DNA of 64,000 nt from assembly GCF_905397285.1 (NCBI RefSeq), contig NZ_CAJPUX010000003.1, positions 557,770 through 621,769 on the forward strand. The letters are read 5' to 3'. Numbering within the stretch: position 1 is the stretch's first letter; each line of letters opens with the position of its first letter. A program made the position numbers and the translations under genes. The DNA comes from Cupriavidus plantarum (GTDB lineage: Bacteria > Pseudomonadota > Gammaproteobacteria > Burkholderiales > Burkholderiaceae). The notes under the pieces were generated by a model that was given only the letters and a program-made list of their open reading frames with translations, was not told the DNA's origin and did not search any database. Positions 7,921-16,717 of the stretch are shown in pieces.

Positions 7921-9247
7921 TCAGATAGTCCGCCGCGCCCATGCCCGCCACGCGCCCGCTGCCGAAGCACGCGGTGAGCAGGTAGCCACCGGTCGGCGCT
8001 TCCCAGTCGAGCATTTCCCCGGCGCAAAACACGCCCGGCAGGGCGTTCAGCATCAGGCGATCGTCCATCGCCTCGAAGCGCACGCCGCCAGCCGAGCTGA
8101 TGACCTCGTCGATGGGCCGCGCGCGGTCGAGCCGCAGCGGTAGCGCCTTGATGGCCGCGGCCAGCGCGACGGGGTCGTGCATCGCTTCCTTCGACAACAC
8201 CTCACGCAGCAGCGCCGCCTTGACGCCGGCGATTCCGAGCCGGCTTTGCAGATGGCTCGACACCGAGCGCGATCCGCGCGGCCGGCCGATCTCGCGCGCG
8301 ACGTCCTCCGCCGTGCGCCCCGGTGCGAGGTCTAGCATGATCGTCGCATGGCCGTCGGCCTCGATGCGATCGCGGATCGGCGCGGACAACGCATACACGA
8401 GGCTGCCCTCGATGCCCGTCGCGCTGATCACAAATTCGCCGATGCGCTGCCAGGGCGTGCCGTCGATGGCGGTTAGCGACATGCCGACCGACTTTACGGG
8501 ATCGCCCGCATGACGCTCGCGCATGATGTCGCTCCACGCAATCTCGAAGCCGCAGTTCGCGGGACGCAGGGGCGCCACATCGATACCGCGCGCGGCGAGG
8601 AGGGGGACCCACGCGCCATCGGAACCCAGGCGCGCCCAGCTTCCGCCGCCGAGGGCCAGTACCAAGGCGCGCGCATGGACGACGGTCTCGCCATCGCGCG
8701 TGGCAAAGCGCAGGGCATGCGCGCCCGGCGCTGCGTCGCTGGCGTCGAACCCTGTCCAGCGATGCCGCATGTGAAAGCGCACGCCGCGTTCCCGCAGGCG
8801 ATGCAGCCACGCACGCAACAGCGGCGCGGCCTTCATGTCGGTCGGAAACACGCGGCCCGAGCTGCCGACGAAGGTATCGATGCCGAGCGCATGCACCCAG
8901 TCGCGCAACGCCTGCGCGCCGAACGCATCGAGCCACGGCGCGACGTTCGCGGCGCGGTGGCCATAGCGGCTTACGAACGCGTCGGGGGCTTCCGAGTGCG
9001 TGAGGTTCATGCCGCCCTTGCCGGCCATCAGGAACTTGCGGCCCACCGACGGCATGGCGTCGTAGACGTCGACGCGTTTGCCGCTTGCCGCCAGCATCTC
9101 GGCGGCCATGAGGCCGGCCGGGCCCCCGCCGATGACGATGGCGTCGATTCGATCGTCGTCAGTGTGAGAGGCGGGGGAGGCGGCAACGGGCATGTGGGCG
9201 GGAGGGCGAGGCGATGATCGGAGGGCGAACGGATTATAAGCGCTCAT
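7913..9247 (-). CDS. HI0933/BaiN-family flavoprotein (TIGR03862-type)
   Basis: A 444-aa NAD(P)/FAD-dependent oxidoreductase of the HI0933-like family. The dinucleotide-binding motif is at residues 36-50 (AIVIGGGPAGLMAAE), the family motif GRKFLMAGKGGMNLTHSE follows at about residue 70, and the C-terminal FAD segment is GVFCAGEMLDWEAPTGGYLL. The stretch after GGMNLTHSE and the reduced length match the TIGR03862 branch. The physiological substrate is unknown. The first 30 residues before the Rossmann strand are Pro/Ser-rich and could be trimmed if a later start is used. It is convergent with the preceding flavoprotein, from which it is unrelated. Confidence 0.85.
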   Translation of the reverse strand: MSAYNPFALRSSPRPPAHMPVAASPASHTDDDRIDAIVIGGGPAGLMAAEMLAASGKRVDVYDAMPSVGRKFLMAGKGGMNLTHSEAPDAFVSRYGHRAANVAPWLDAFGAQALRDWVHALGIDTFVGSSGRVFPTDMKAAPLLRAWLHRLRERGVRFHMRHRWTGFDASDAAPGAHALRFATRDGETVVHARALVLALGGGSWARLGSDGAWVPLLAARGIDVAPLRPANCGFEIAWSDIMRERHAGDPVKSVGMSLTAIDGTPWQRIGEFVISATGIEGSLVYALSAPIRDRIEADGHATIMLDLAPGRTAEDVAREIGRPRGSRSVSSHLQSRLGIAGVKAALLREVLSKEAMHDPVALAAAIKALPLRLDRARPIDEVISSAGGVRFEAMDDRLMLNALPGVFCAGEMLDWEAPTGGYLLTACFGSGRVAGMGAADYLTS

Positions 9248-9301
9248 GACGCTCGCCTCCGGGGGCGGCAGTAGAATGGCGTTTTGCCGCGCCGCACGAC
9301 C

Positions 9302-9889
9302 ATGTCCTCACACACGCCCACCCCCACGGACGAACACATCGTCACCGAAACGCGCCACTGGCTTTCCCGCGCCGTCATCGGCCTGAACCTGTGCCCGTTC
9401 GCCAAGAGCGTCTATGTCAAGGACCAGGTGCGCTACGTGGTGAGCCGTGCGGCCGACGAGGGCGCATTGGTCGATGACCTCGAGCGCGAACTGCGCTGGC
9501 TCGCGGAAGCGGATCCCGGGCAGACCGATACGACCCTGTTGATCCTGCCCGACGTGCTGCAAGACTTCCTCGCCTACAACGATTTTCTGTATCTCGCCAA
9601 CAGCCTGCTGCAAAGCCTCAGGCTGGACGGCGTGCTGCAGATCGCGAGCTTCCATCCGCAATACCAGTTCGAAGGCACCGGCCCCGACGATATCGAGAAC
9701 TTCACGAACCGCTCCCCGTGGCCGATCCTGCATCTGCTGCGCGAAGACAGCATCGAGCGAGCCGTGGAAGCGTTCCCCGACGCGGCCGATATCTACGAGC
9801 GCAACGAGGCCACCATGCGGAAGCTCGGCCGGGAAGGCTGGGACAAATGGATGGCCGCGGATGACGGCGGCCGTGGCGATCAGGCCTGA
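9302..9889 (+). CDS. DUF1415 family protein
   Basis: A 195-aa cytosolic protein of the DUF1415 family. The N-terminus carries the family's signature TRHWLSRAVIGLNLCPFAK, and the core contains FHPQYQFEGTGPDDIENFTNRSPWP, both close to the family consensus. Function is unknown; the conserved Cys-Pro-Phe and His residues hint at metal or thiol chemistry, which is speculation. The ATG at 9302 is chosen, six codons inside the longest frame. It is divergent from the flavoprotein upstream and overlaps the convergent methyltransferase end by 10 nt. Confidence 0.82.
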   Translation: MSSHTPTPTDEHIVTETRHWLSRAVIGLNLCPFAKSVYVKDQVRYVVSRAADEGALVDDLERELRWLAEADPGQTDTTLLILPDVLQDFLAYNDFLYLANSLLQSLRLDGVLQIASFHPQYQFEGTGPDDIENFTNRSPWPILHLLREDSIERAVEAFPDAADIYERNEATMRKLGREGWDKWMAADDGGRGDQA

Positions 9890-10785
9890 GCCGTAAAGAA
9901 CCGCTCGCGCATCTCCTGCAGCCCAAGCGTTTCCAGCACGTTGTCGAGCCGCTCGGCCGGCCGCCGGCGCGGCAGGTCCTTGTACTGCGCGACGATCAGC
10001 TCGTTCTTCATCGAGTGCTCCCACCCAACGAGTTCGGTCACGCTGACCTGATAGCCGTGCGCCTCCAGCTGCAGGCAGCGCAGCACATTGGTCACCTGGC
10101 TGCCGAACTCGCGCGTATGGATCGGATGCCGCCAGATCTCCGTCAGCGGATTGCCGGCCAGTTGCACGCCCTTGTTCTTGCGCAGCACCGCGGCCACCTC
10201 GGCCTGGCAGCACGGCACCAGCACGATATGGCGCGCCTGCTTGGCAAGCGCAAAGCGGATCGCGTCGTCAGTGGCCGTATTGCACGCATGCAATGCCGTG
10301 ACCACGTCGATGGTCTCCGGCAGGGACGGTGAGGTAATCGAGTCCGCGACGGAAAGGTTCAGGAACGACATGCCGCCGAATTCGAGGCGCTCAGCGAGTT
10401 CGCGCGACGTGGCGACGAGTTCTTCGCGGGTCTCGATGCCGTAGATGTGCGAGTCATCCCGCAGCGCCTTGAAGAAGAGGTCGTAGAGGATAAAGCCCAG
10501 ATACGACTTGCCCGCGCCGTGGTCGACGAGCGACACGCGGCCCTTCGAAGCCTTCACGTCCTCCAGCAGCGGTTCGATGAACTGGAACAGGTGATAGACC
10601 TGCTTGAGCTTGCGCCGGCTGTCCTGATTCATCTTCCCGTCGCGCGTCAGGATATGCAGCGCCTTGAGCAGTTCGATCGACTGGCCGGGACGGATGTCGT
10701 TGGGGTCCGTCCACGCGGACGTGGCGGGCGCGGAAGGCTTGGCGGGCTTGCCGGATTTGGCGGGCTTGGGGGATTTGGCTGGCAT
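9880..10785 (-). CDS. class I SAM-dependent methyltransferase
   Basis: A 301-aa cytosolic protein. After a Lys/Pro/Ala-rich N-terminal tail (residues 1-25), the Rossmann methyltransferase core shows a SAM-binding-like motif SLVDHGAGKSYLGF (about residue 83), an acidic strand end GIETREEL, and a post-I motif VTALHACNTATDDAI. The Cys-containing segment IVLVPCCQAEVA matches proteins annotated as methyltransferases acting on RNA, but the substrate cannot be read. The start at 10785 excludes a poorly conserved 38-residue extension. Convergent with the DUF1415 gene. Confidence 0.78.
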   Translation of the reverse strand: MPAKSPKPAKSGKPAKPSAPATSAWTDPNDIRPGQSIELLKALHILTRDGKMNQDSRRKLKQVYHLFQFIEPLLEDVKASKGRVSLVDHGAGKSYLGFILYDLFFKALRDDSHIYGIETREELVATSRELAERLEFGGMSFLNLSVADSITSPSLPETIDVVTALHACNTATDDAIRFALAKQARHIVLVPCCQAEVAAVLRKNKGVQLAGNPLTEIWRHPIHTREFGSQVTNVLRCLQLEAHGYQVSVTELVGWEHSMKNELIVAQYKDLPRRRPAERLDNVLETLGLQEMRERFFTAQA

Positions 10786-11081
10786 GGCGAGGCGGGAATA
10801 CAAGGGCGACAGTTTACCGAAGTCCCGCGCCGCAGGCGGGCGGCGATGCATATATGACATAAAAAGCACATTTTGCCACCGTGCTTTCCGACATTCCATC
10901 GCGCATCCCCTCCGTTTGTGGGCTCAAGTTCACCCGCCGGCGACCGTCAATCAAAGATCGACGACAACTATTAGCCGGGCTGAGGTGGCGACACCCGCGG
11001 TGGACCCCAAAGCGGAAGGGGCATGGGCCGACAAGGCCCGCACCGGCGTCTGGCATGGCCGGAAAGAGAAGCGGGGACACA

Positions 11082-12692
11082 ATGATTGCCGACGGGGTTT
11101 TGCGTCTGGAATTGAGTCAGCCTGGCGAACAGATACGCGCGTGCTTCGCGCCGGTGGCGGATCGCATGCCGCCGGACCGCGCCATGCTGCAGGAAAGCCT
11201 TGCCGCCCAGGGGTGGCAGGATGCGCGGCTCGATGCCGATGCGGTCAACGCGTTCCTCGCGCAATGCCAGGGCGCCGAACACGAGATCGATGCGGTCGTG
11301 GGCACGCTGCTCGACGGCGAGTTCGAGCTCGATATCTCCGATGACAAGCTGACGCTGCGGCTGACGGTGGTGGCGCCGGAAGGCGGCAGGCCGATCGAAC
11401 TCGAGGATATCCGCGCCGCCGTCACGGGGCTTCAAGTCACCGCACCGCTCGACGAACCGGCCATCGCGTCCGCGCTCGCCGCCGGCTCCTGCGAGAACGT
11501 GGAGATCGCAAGGGGTACGGCGCCCAGGGCCGGCACGCCGGCGCTGTTCTCCAGCATGGTGCAGGCGCGCAAGCCAATGGTCACAGAGGAGGAAGACGGC
11601 CGCTTCGACCTGCGCGATCTGGGCAGTCTTTTGCTGGTCAATCCCGGCACCGCGCTGATGCGCCGCACGCCCGCCGTGCCCGGCCGCGACGGCGTGGATC
11701 TCTTCGGCAAGCCCATTCCCGCGGAGGCCGTGGAAGACGTGCCGTTCGACGACGGCCTGACCGGCGCGGCCTCCGATCCGAACGATCCCAACCTGCTGCT
11801 CGCGGTCATCGCCGGCTCGCCGAAGGTCATGGCGCGCGGCGTGAGTGTGAGTCCCGTCGTCGACGTGGACGCGGTGGATCTGCATTCGGGCAACGTAACG
11901 TTCGACGGTTCGCTGCGCGTGTCCGGCGACATTCGCACGGGCATGTCCGTCAAGGTGACGGGCGACGTGGTGGTCAACGGCACGATCGAGGCCGCGCATG
12001 TGGAGGCGGGCGGCGATGTCATCGTCAAGGGCGGCATCATCGGCAAGGCCGAGACCGCGCATGGCGACAGCGACGAGATCGCAAGCGTGCGCAGCAAGGG
12101 TGCGGTGCATGCGCGGTACATCCAGAACGCGATCGTCGAGGCCGTGACCGAGGTGATCGTGGAGAGCGGCATCCGCCAGAGCGACGTCTCGGCGGGCGAG
12201 CGTGTGGTCGTGGGCACGCCTACGGGACAGGGCAGCATCAGCGGCGGCCGTACGCGCGCGATGACCACCGTAAGCGTCGCGACGCTCGGCGCGCCGGCGG
12301 GTACCGCGACAGCGGTGCAGGTGGGCCTCAATCCGTTTGCCGACCAGCAGCGCGCCGACCTGGAAGCGCAGCGGCGCAAGGTGCTCGAGGATCAGGCCAA
12401 GCTCCAGCAACTCGTGGCGTTCTTCGCCAAGCATCCGGAGCGTGCCACCGGCGAGGTCCGCGAGAAGGCGCGCGCGACGATGCACAAGATCAACCGCGAC
12501 CTGTTCGAACTCGAGGCGGAAATCGCGCGCATGACCGAACAGATGAAGCCCGCCGCCGACGCGGTCATCGTGACGGGCCGCCGCATTCATGGCGGCGTGA
12601 CGCTGCAGGTCGGGCACAAGGTGCTCAAGGTCATGGAAGACAAGCCCGGCGGCCAGGTGCGGGTGGTCGACGATCGCATTCAGGTGAGCTGA
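11082..12692 (+). CDS. FapA/DUF342 family protein
   Basis: A 536-aa protein of the DUF342 (FapA, flagellar assembly protein A) family. Residues 1-230 form the N-terminal DUF342 region, residues about 255-400 form a right-handed beta-helix of short repeats (VDLHSGNVTFDGSLRVSGDIRTG, VKVTGDVVVNGTIEA, VEAGGDVIVKGGI), and residues about 415-485 are a coiled coil, a layout seen in MinC-like polymerising proteins. The family's exact role is unsettled; some members affect flagella. The start is the ATG at 11082, preceded by GCGGGGA; the frame upstream lacks coding bias. No flagellar genes are in this window. Confidence 0.83.
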   Translation: MIADGVLRLELSQPGEQIRACFAPVADRMPPDRAMLQESLAAQGWQDARLDADAVNAFLAQCQGAEHEIDAVVGTLLDGEFELDISDDKLTLRLTVVAPEGGRPIELEDIRAAVTGLQVTAPLDEPAIASALAAGSCENVEIARGTAPRAGTPALFSSMVQARKPMVTEEEDGRFDLRDLGSLLLVNPGTALMRRTPAVPGRDGVDLFGKPIPAEAVEDVPFDDGLTGAASDPNDPNLLLAVIAGSPKVMARGVSVSPVVDVDAVDLHSGNVTFDGSLRVSGDIRTGMSVKVTGDVVVNGTIEAAHVEAGGDVIVKGGIIGKAETAHGDSDEIASVRSKGAVHARYIQNAIVEAVTEVIVESGIRQSDVSAGERVVVGTPTGQGSISGGRTRAMTTVSVATLGAPAGTATAVQVGLNPFADQQRADLEAQRRKVLEDQAKLQQLVAFFAKHPERATGEVREKARATMHKINRDLFELEAEIARMTEQMKPAADAVIVTGRRIHGGVTLQVGHKVLKVMEDKPGGQVRVVDDRIQVS

Positions 12693-12721
12693 CGCGCGGC
12701 ATGTTACGGCGGGCGGTGACA

Positions 12722-12766
12722 CGTTACGTTGGCCCGTAACGTTGCCCGTTACGTTGGCCCGTAACG
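12722..12766. repeat. two 20-bp hairpin repeats (CGTTACG-TTGGCC-CGTAACG)
   Basis: Two identical 20-bp units at 12722-12741 and 12747-12766, 25 bp apart. Each is an inverted repeat with 7-bp arms CGTTACG/CGTAACG around a six-base TTGGCC centre. A related half (TGTTACGG) lies just before. They follow the stop of the FapA-like gene and may act in termination, or as an operator for the gene at 12962. No T-run follows. Confidence 0.75.
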
Positions 12767-12961
12767 TTCCGCACGGAGACGCCTGCCGTCGCCCCATGCG
12801 CGGGGGAGCGTCATGAACGCCTGAAAGGCTTATGCCGCAACGCTTTGCGGGCAGCGAAGCTCGATCGGAGCCCGATCGAAGCGCACGTGCCGGAACATGG
12901 CGCTGCGCCTGGCACGGCGTTTGCGCTCTCCTCGTACACACTACAACTACGGGGAGCCACC

Positions 12962-13378
12962 ATGTCGACGATCGTCATCGAATCGCAACCGCTCGTGCGC
13001 CTGGGCATGCAACGCATGCTGGAGCGCATGCCCGGTGTCGGCGCCGTGCGGAGCCTGGAGCCCAATGCCGTGCTGAGCCTGCGCGAAAGTCACGAGGAGG
13101 CGGTGGTGATCTTCGGGATGTCGCAGGACGCAATGGACAACTGGTATCTGCTGCGCCGCCTGCATCAGGCAATGCCCAACGCGCGCATCCTGCTGATGTC
13201 GGACAACATGTGGCTGCATGTGCCGTCGTCGCTGCAAAACTGCGGCGTGGTGGAGCATCTGCCCAAGTCCGCATCGATCGAACGCATGGAAGCGGCCATC
13301 CGCAGGATGCTCGACGACGACTATGTGCCGGTCACTTTGCCCGGCCAGCACGCGTGGCGGGCCATGCAGCATTCGTGA
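12962..13378 (+). CDS. stand-alone degenerate response-regulator receiver
   Basis: A 138-aa protein with the outline of a CheY-like receiver of the NarL/LuxR type (IESQPLVRLGMQRMLERMPGV, then EEAVVIFGMSQ, ARILLMSDN, VEHLPKSASIERMEAAIRRML). There is no DNA-binding output domain. The acidic pair near the N-terminus is replaced by ES, and the position of the phospho-acceptor Asp at the end of strand 3 is Gly (VVIFGMS), while the switch Lys (PKSAS) is kept. It is therefore an atypical receiver, unlikely to be phosphorylated. ATG at 12962 follows CGGGGAG. It may act by binding a partner; none is adjacent. Confidence 0.75.
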   Translation: MSTIVIESQPLVRLGMQRMLERMPGVGAVRSLEPNAVLSLRESHEEAVVIFGMSQDAMDNWYLLRRLHQAMPNARILLMSDNMWLHVPSSLQNCGVVEHLPKSASIERMEAAIRRMLDDDYVPVTLPGQHAWRAMQHS

Positions 13379-13387
13379 CGGGCCGGT

Positions 13388-13762
13388 TCACTTTTGCCAC
13401 ACCACGTGCGCGACGGCGGCGCAGGTCGCCACCGCGCCGGTCCACTTTCTTTCCGTCACGGTACGGATCTGTTGCGCCTCGGGCATGACGATCGGCCGCT
13501 GGCGCCGTTCGGCGAGATTGTTCGCGATGTTAGTCGCGACGGTCCGGCACTGCGCCTCGGCGGTGCTACGCCGCAGCACGAAATCCGGGTAGCGATAATT
13601 CATCGTCAACATGAAACCGTCCGCGACGTACTCGACCGTGTATTCGGTGGACATGTCGTACGTCGACATCTGACGCGTGGAGGCCGGCGGCGGGGGTGTC
13701 GTCGTGCTGCATGCCGCGGCCACCAGGCAAGCCGTTGCGGCCAGCGCCAATCTCGTCTTCAC
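13388..13762 (-). CDS. small lipoprotein of unknown function
   Basis: A 124-aa protein with a lipoprotein signal peptide: basic MKTR, a hydrophobic run LALAATACLVAAAC and a lipobox ending at Cys18, followed by a Thr/Pro/Ser linker (STTTPPPPAST). The mature part (about 90 residues) has two more cysteines (QCRTV, ATCAAV) that could form a disulphide. The +2 residue is Ser, which favours sorting to the outer membrane. Family not recognised. Convergent with the receiver-like gene. Confidence 0.72.
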   Translation of the reverse strand: MKTRLALAATACLVAAACSTTTPPPPASTRQMSTYDMSTEYTVEYVADGFMLTMNYRYPDFVLRRSTAEAQCRTVATNIANNLAERRQRPIVMPEAQQIRTVTERKWTGAVATCAAVAHVVWQK

Positions 13763-13821
13763 TGCGGGGCTCCTCGTTGTCTGCCATCAGCACGCGATGG
13801 TAGCAGCAACGCCCCTTGCGG

Positions 13822-14565
13822 TTACAGGTAGCGCAGCGAGATCGTGGCGAACCCGTCGATCTGCACCTCCTGGTCGAGCGGGGGCAGGTCGCCGGTCTTG
13901 CCCAGCGCGAGCGTAACCTTGATCGGCTGCGTAATCAGCTTGTACGCGGCCGGAGGGCTGTCGGTGGACGGCGACCAGCTATGCAGGCGCACGCCGGGCT
14001 GCGCGGGCCCGAGCAGCGAACTGATCCACTGTTTGCCGCCGTCCTGCGAATAGATCGCCGTCACGCTGGCGCCATCGGCTGTGGCCTGCACGCCGGCATT
14101 GCTGCCGAGCATCAGCGAATACGCGCCGATGGTCTTGCCACCGATCTCGCCCACGCCGAAGGTGTAGCCCGGCGTGGAGATGAGCGCGTTGCTGGCGGCT
14201 TCGTTGACGGTGCCGCCGCGGTTGTCGGCCGTGCTGATGCCGACCTTGGTGGCGGTGTCGCACGCGATGGTCAGCGTGACAATGCGCGGTGGCAGCACGG
14301 TCGCCGCCGTGGCACTCAGCGTGCGCGCGGAAATCGTGCCGAAGTCCGCGATCGCGCCGCCGGACAGGCTGGCGCTGCAGGCGGAGGGCCGGATCACGCC
14401 CTTGACGGCGAGGTCCACGGTCTCGGCCGCATGGGCGCCCGGGAAACATGTGGCGGCGATGAGCAGGGCGGCGGCCACCCGCGCGGGACGCGGGCGGCTG
14501 CGGAAGGCGGAGAAGCGACGGACAGGCGCCGTCGCGAGGCTGGGGGCGGGTAAGCGTGTGTTCAT
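13822..14565 (-). CDS. DUF1120 family secreted protein
   Basis: A 247-aa protein with an N-terminal export signal ending near GAHAAETV (about residue 47; the part before the hydrophobic core is long and Arg-rich). The mature protein has the DUF1120 pattern: DLAVKGVIRPSACSASLSGG, DFGTISARTL, then TIACDTATKVGISTADNRGG, with two cysteines placed as in chaperone-usher pilin folds. It ends in a beta-strand IDGFATISLRYL. Fimbrial-like beta-sandwich is the likely fold; no chaperone or usher gene is nearby. I use the ATG at 14565 and not the 14709 start. Function not established. Confidence 0.75.
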   Translation of the reverse strand: MNTRLPAPSLATAPVRRFSAFRSRPRPARVAAALLIAATCFPGAHAAETVDLAVKGVIRPSACSASLSGGAIADFGTISARTLSATAATVLPPRIVTLTIACDTATKVGISTADNRGGTVNEAASNALISTPGYTFGVGEIGGKTIGAYSLMLGSNAGVQATADGASVTAIYSQDGGKQWISSLLGPAQPGVRLHSWSPSTDSPPAAYKLITQPIKVTLALGKTGDLPPLDQEVQIDGFATISLRYL

Positions 14566-14693
14566 GATCGTGCGGGAGCGGTAAGCGTGTGGAGCGGTGG
14601 AGATTGGCGTTGACCTTTCCATTCTGGGTGCCGCCGCGCTCGCAATGAATCGCTGTTTCTTTAAAACAAGGCCGATCCGACGCGCAAACAAAA

Positions 14694-14722
14694 ATGCCGC
14701 CCGGCGCAAACCGAGGCGGCAT
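14694..14722 (-). terminator. intrinsic terminator downstream of the lactate permease gene
   Basis: Inverted repeat ATGCCGCC / GGCGGCAT. Read on the minus strand it is followed at once by TTTTTGTTT. It lies 43 nt beyond the stop codon of the lactate permease gene. Confidence 0.75.
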
Positions 14723-14764
14723 CGAAGGTCATCCCCTCGCCAGCGCGAGGAGGAAAGTGCGATT

Positions 14765-16441
14765 TCAGTGAACGACCATGTGCGTGAACGGCGGGACGTA
14801 GGCCTGCAGCGTTACGAAAAGTCCGACCAGAATCGCCAGCACGATCGAGTGGAAGAACACGTAGCGCAGGATGTCGCCCTCATGCCCATACCACTTGGTG
14901 GCGGTGGAGGCGACCACGATCGACTGCGCGTCGATCATCTTGCCCATCACGCCGCCCGAGCTGTTGGCCGACGCCATCAGGATCGGCGACAGGCCCAGCT
15001 GCTCCGCGGTGGTCTTCTGCAGGCCGCCGAACAGCACGTTCGAAGCCGTATCGGAGCCGGTCAGCGCCACGCCGAGCCAGCCCAGCATCGTGCCGAACAG
15101 CGGGTAGAACACCCCCGTCTGCGCGAATGCGAGGCCGAGCGTCGCGTCGAGGCCCGAGTAACGCGTGAGATAGCCGATGCCGAACATCGCGCAGATCGTC
15201 AGGAGCGAATAGCGCGTGAGCTTGATGGTCTCCCAGTACTCCTTGAACAGGCGCGGCACGGAGTAGCCCATCAGCAGGCCGCCGACGATGGCGGAGACCA
15301 GAATGCCGGTGCCGGCCATCGACAGCACATTGAACGTGAAGACCGCGCCCTCGGCGATCTCCTTCGGCACCACCGGCGGACCCTTGACGATGGCCTTGTC
15401 GAGGCCGGGGATCGGAAACTTCCACTGCCAGATGCCATCGACGAGCTTCTTGAATTCCGGAATACCCCAGATAAACACGAAAACCGTAAGGATGATCCAC
15501 GGCATCCATGCCTTGATGACCGAGACGCCGGCGGACGCGGCCGTCGCCCTGGCGTCGGCTTCGAGCGCTTCGGGATGATCGACCCTGGAGTCGTCGTGGC
15601 GGCCGAGGATCTTGGTCGAGGTCCAGATTTCCTTCGGTTGCCAGATTTTGAGGAAGCCCGCGAGGCAGCCCATCGAGATCAGGGCCGAGATCACGTCCAC
15701 GAGCCAGGGGCCGTGGAAATTCGACACCAGGAACTGCGGAATCGCGAAGCTGACGCCGGCCACGAGAATCGCGGGCCAGATGGCGATCATCCCGCGGAAG
15801 CCCGCGAACGCCCAGATCAGCCAGAACGGCACGAGCACCGAGAAGAACGGCAGCTGGCGGCCGATCATCGCGGAGAGCTGGAGCTGGTCGATGCCCGTCA
15901 CCGACGACAGGCCGATGATGGGGGCGCCCAGCGCGCCGAATGCCACGGGCGCGGTGTTGGCGATCAGGGCCAGGCCCGAGGCGGCCAGCGGCGAGAAGCC
16001 GAGGCCGATGAGGATGGCGCCCGTCACCGCGACGGGCGTGCCGAAGCCCGCCGCGCCTTCGAAGAACGCGCCAAAGCTGAAGGCCACCATCAACAGTTGC
16101 AGACGGCGGTCTTCGGTCACGTGAGAAATCGAGTTCTGCAGCACCTTGAACGACCCGTTCAAGGTCGTGAGCCGATGCAGGAAGATGATGTTGAGCACGA
16201 TCCATCCGATCGGGAACAGCCCGGCGACGATGCCGAACCCGGCCGCCTTGCCGGCCATCTCGACGGGCATGCCGAACACGAACGCGGCCACGACGATACC
16301 GACCACCAGCGCGATGCCGGCGGCGAAGTGGGCCTGCAGATGGAAAAATGCGAGCGCCGCGAGCAGCACGGCGACAGGGATACCCGCAGCAATGGTCGAC
16401 AGCGCCATGTTGCCTAGCGGGTCATAGACTTGACTCCACAC
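14765..16441 (-). CDS. lldP: L-lactate permease (LctP/LldP family)
   Basis: A 558-aa polytopic inner-membrane protein of the lactate permease family, importing L-lactate (often D-lactate and glycolate as well) with protons. Family motifs are visible: a GAAGFGTPVAVTGAIL segment around residue 130, ANTAPVAFGALG at about residue 160, WLGVALTGSDTASN near residue 450 and ASANSSGGVMGKMI at about residue 490. Twelve or more hydrophobic segments are spread along the length. The GTG at 16441 is chosen because GAGGAGGAG lies 5-10 nt upstream, and it yields the family start MWSQVYDPLGNMALS. No lactate dehydrogenase gene is adjacent. It ends at a strong terminator. Confidence 0.92.
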   Translation of the reverse strand: MWSQVYDPLGNMALSTIAAGIPVAVLLAALAFFHLQAHFAAGIALVVGIVVAAFVFGMPVEMAGKAAGFGIVAGLFPIGWIVLNIIFLHRLTTLNGSFKVLQNSISHVTEDRRLQLLMVAFSFGAFFEGAAGFGTPVAVTGAILIGLGFSPLAASGLALIANTAPVAFGALGAPIIGLSSVTGIDQLQLSAMIGRQLPFFSVLVPFWLIWAFAGFRGMIAIWPAILVAGVSFAIPQFLVSNFHGPWLVDVISALISMGCLAGFLKIWQPKEIWTSTKILGRHDDSRVDHPEALEADARATAASAGVSVIKAWMPWIILTVFVFIWGIPEFKKLVDGIWQWKFPIPGLDKAIVKGPPVVPKEIAEGAVFTFNVLSMAGTGILVSAIVGGLLMGYSVPRLFKEYWETIKLTRYSLLTICAMFGIGYLTRYSGLDATLGLAFAQTGVFYPLFGTMLGWLGVALTGSDTASNVLFGGLQKTTAEQLGLSPILMASANSSGGVMGKMIDAQSIVVASTATKWYGHEGDILRYVFFHSIVLAILVGLFVTLQAYVPPFTHMVVH

Positions 16442-16717
16442 GATGACTCCTCCTCTGGTGTTGGCCGGCCGCCTTGCCTCTGTGTGCGCGTGCGACCGTT
16501 CTGCCACGTGCGGCGACCGCCGCTTGTATGGCAAATGACGGGATTGTAAGGAGCGTGCCGTGCCGCAATGCTTAAATTCCGATCACCGACCCGATGAAAC
16601 GGATTCACGGATCAGGGTTTGTTCGGAGGGGCGAGGGCAGCGCGACGCACGTTCAGAAGACCCAACGGGAGGGTACTCCTCAAACGTGCGTTCGACCTGG
16701 AGGCTCGCTGCGGAGGC

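Noticed and set aside
10971..12941. 656-codon frame antisense to the FapA-like gene
   Set aside because: Same GC-bias artefact; the product is His/Arg-rich low-complexity sequence, while the sense frame has clear DUF342 repeats.
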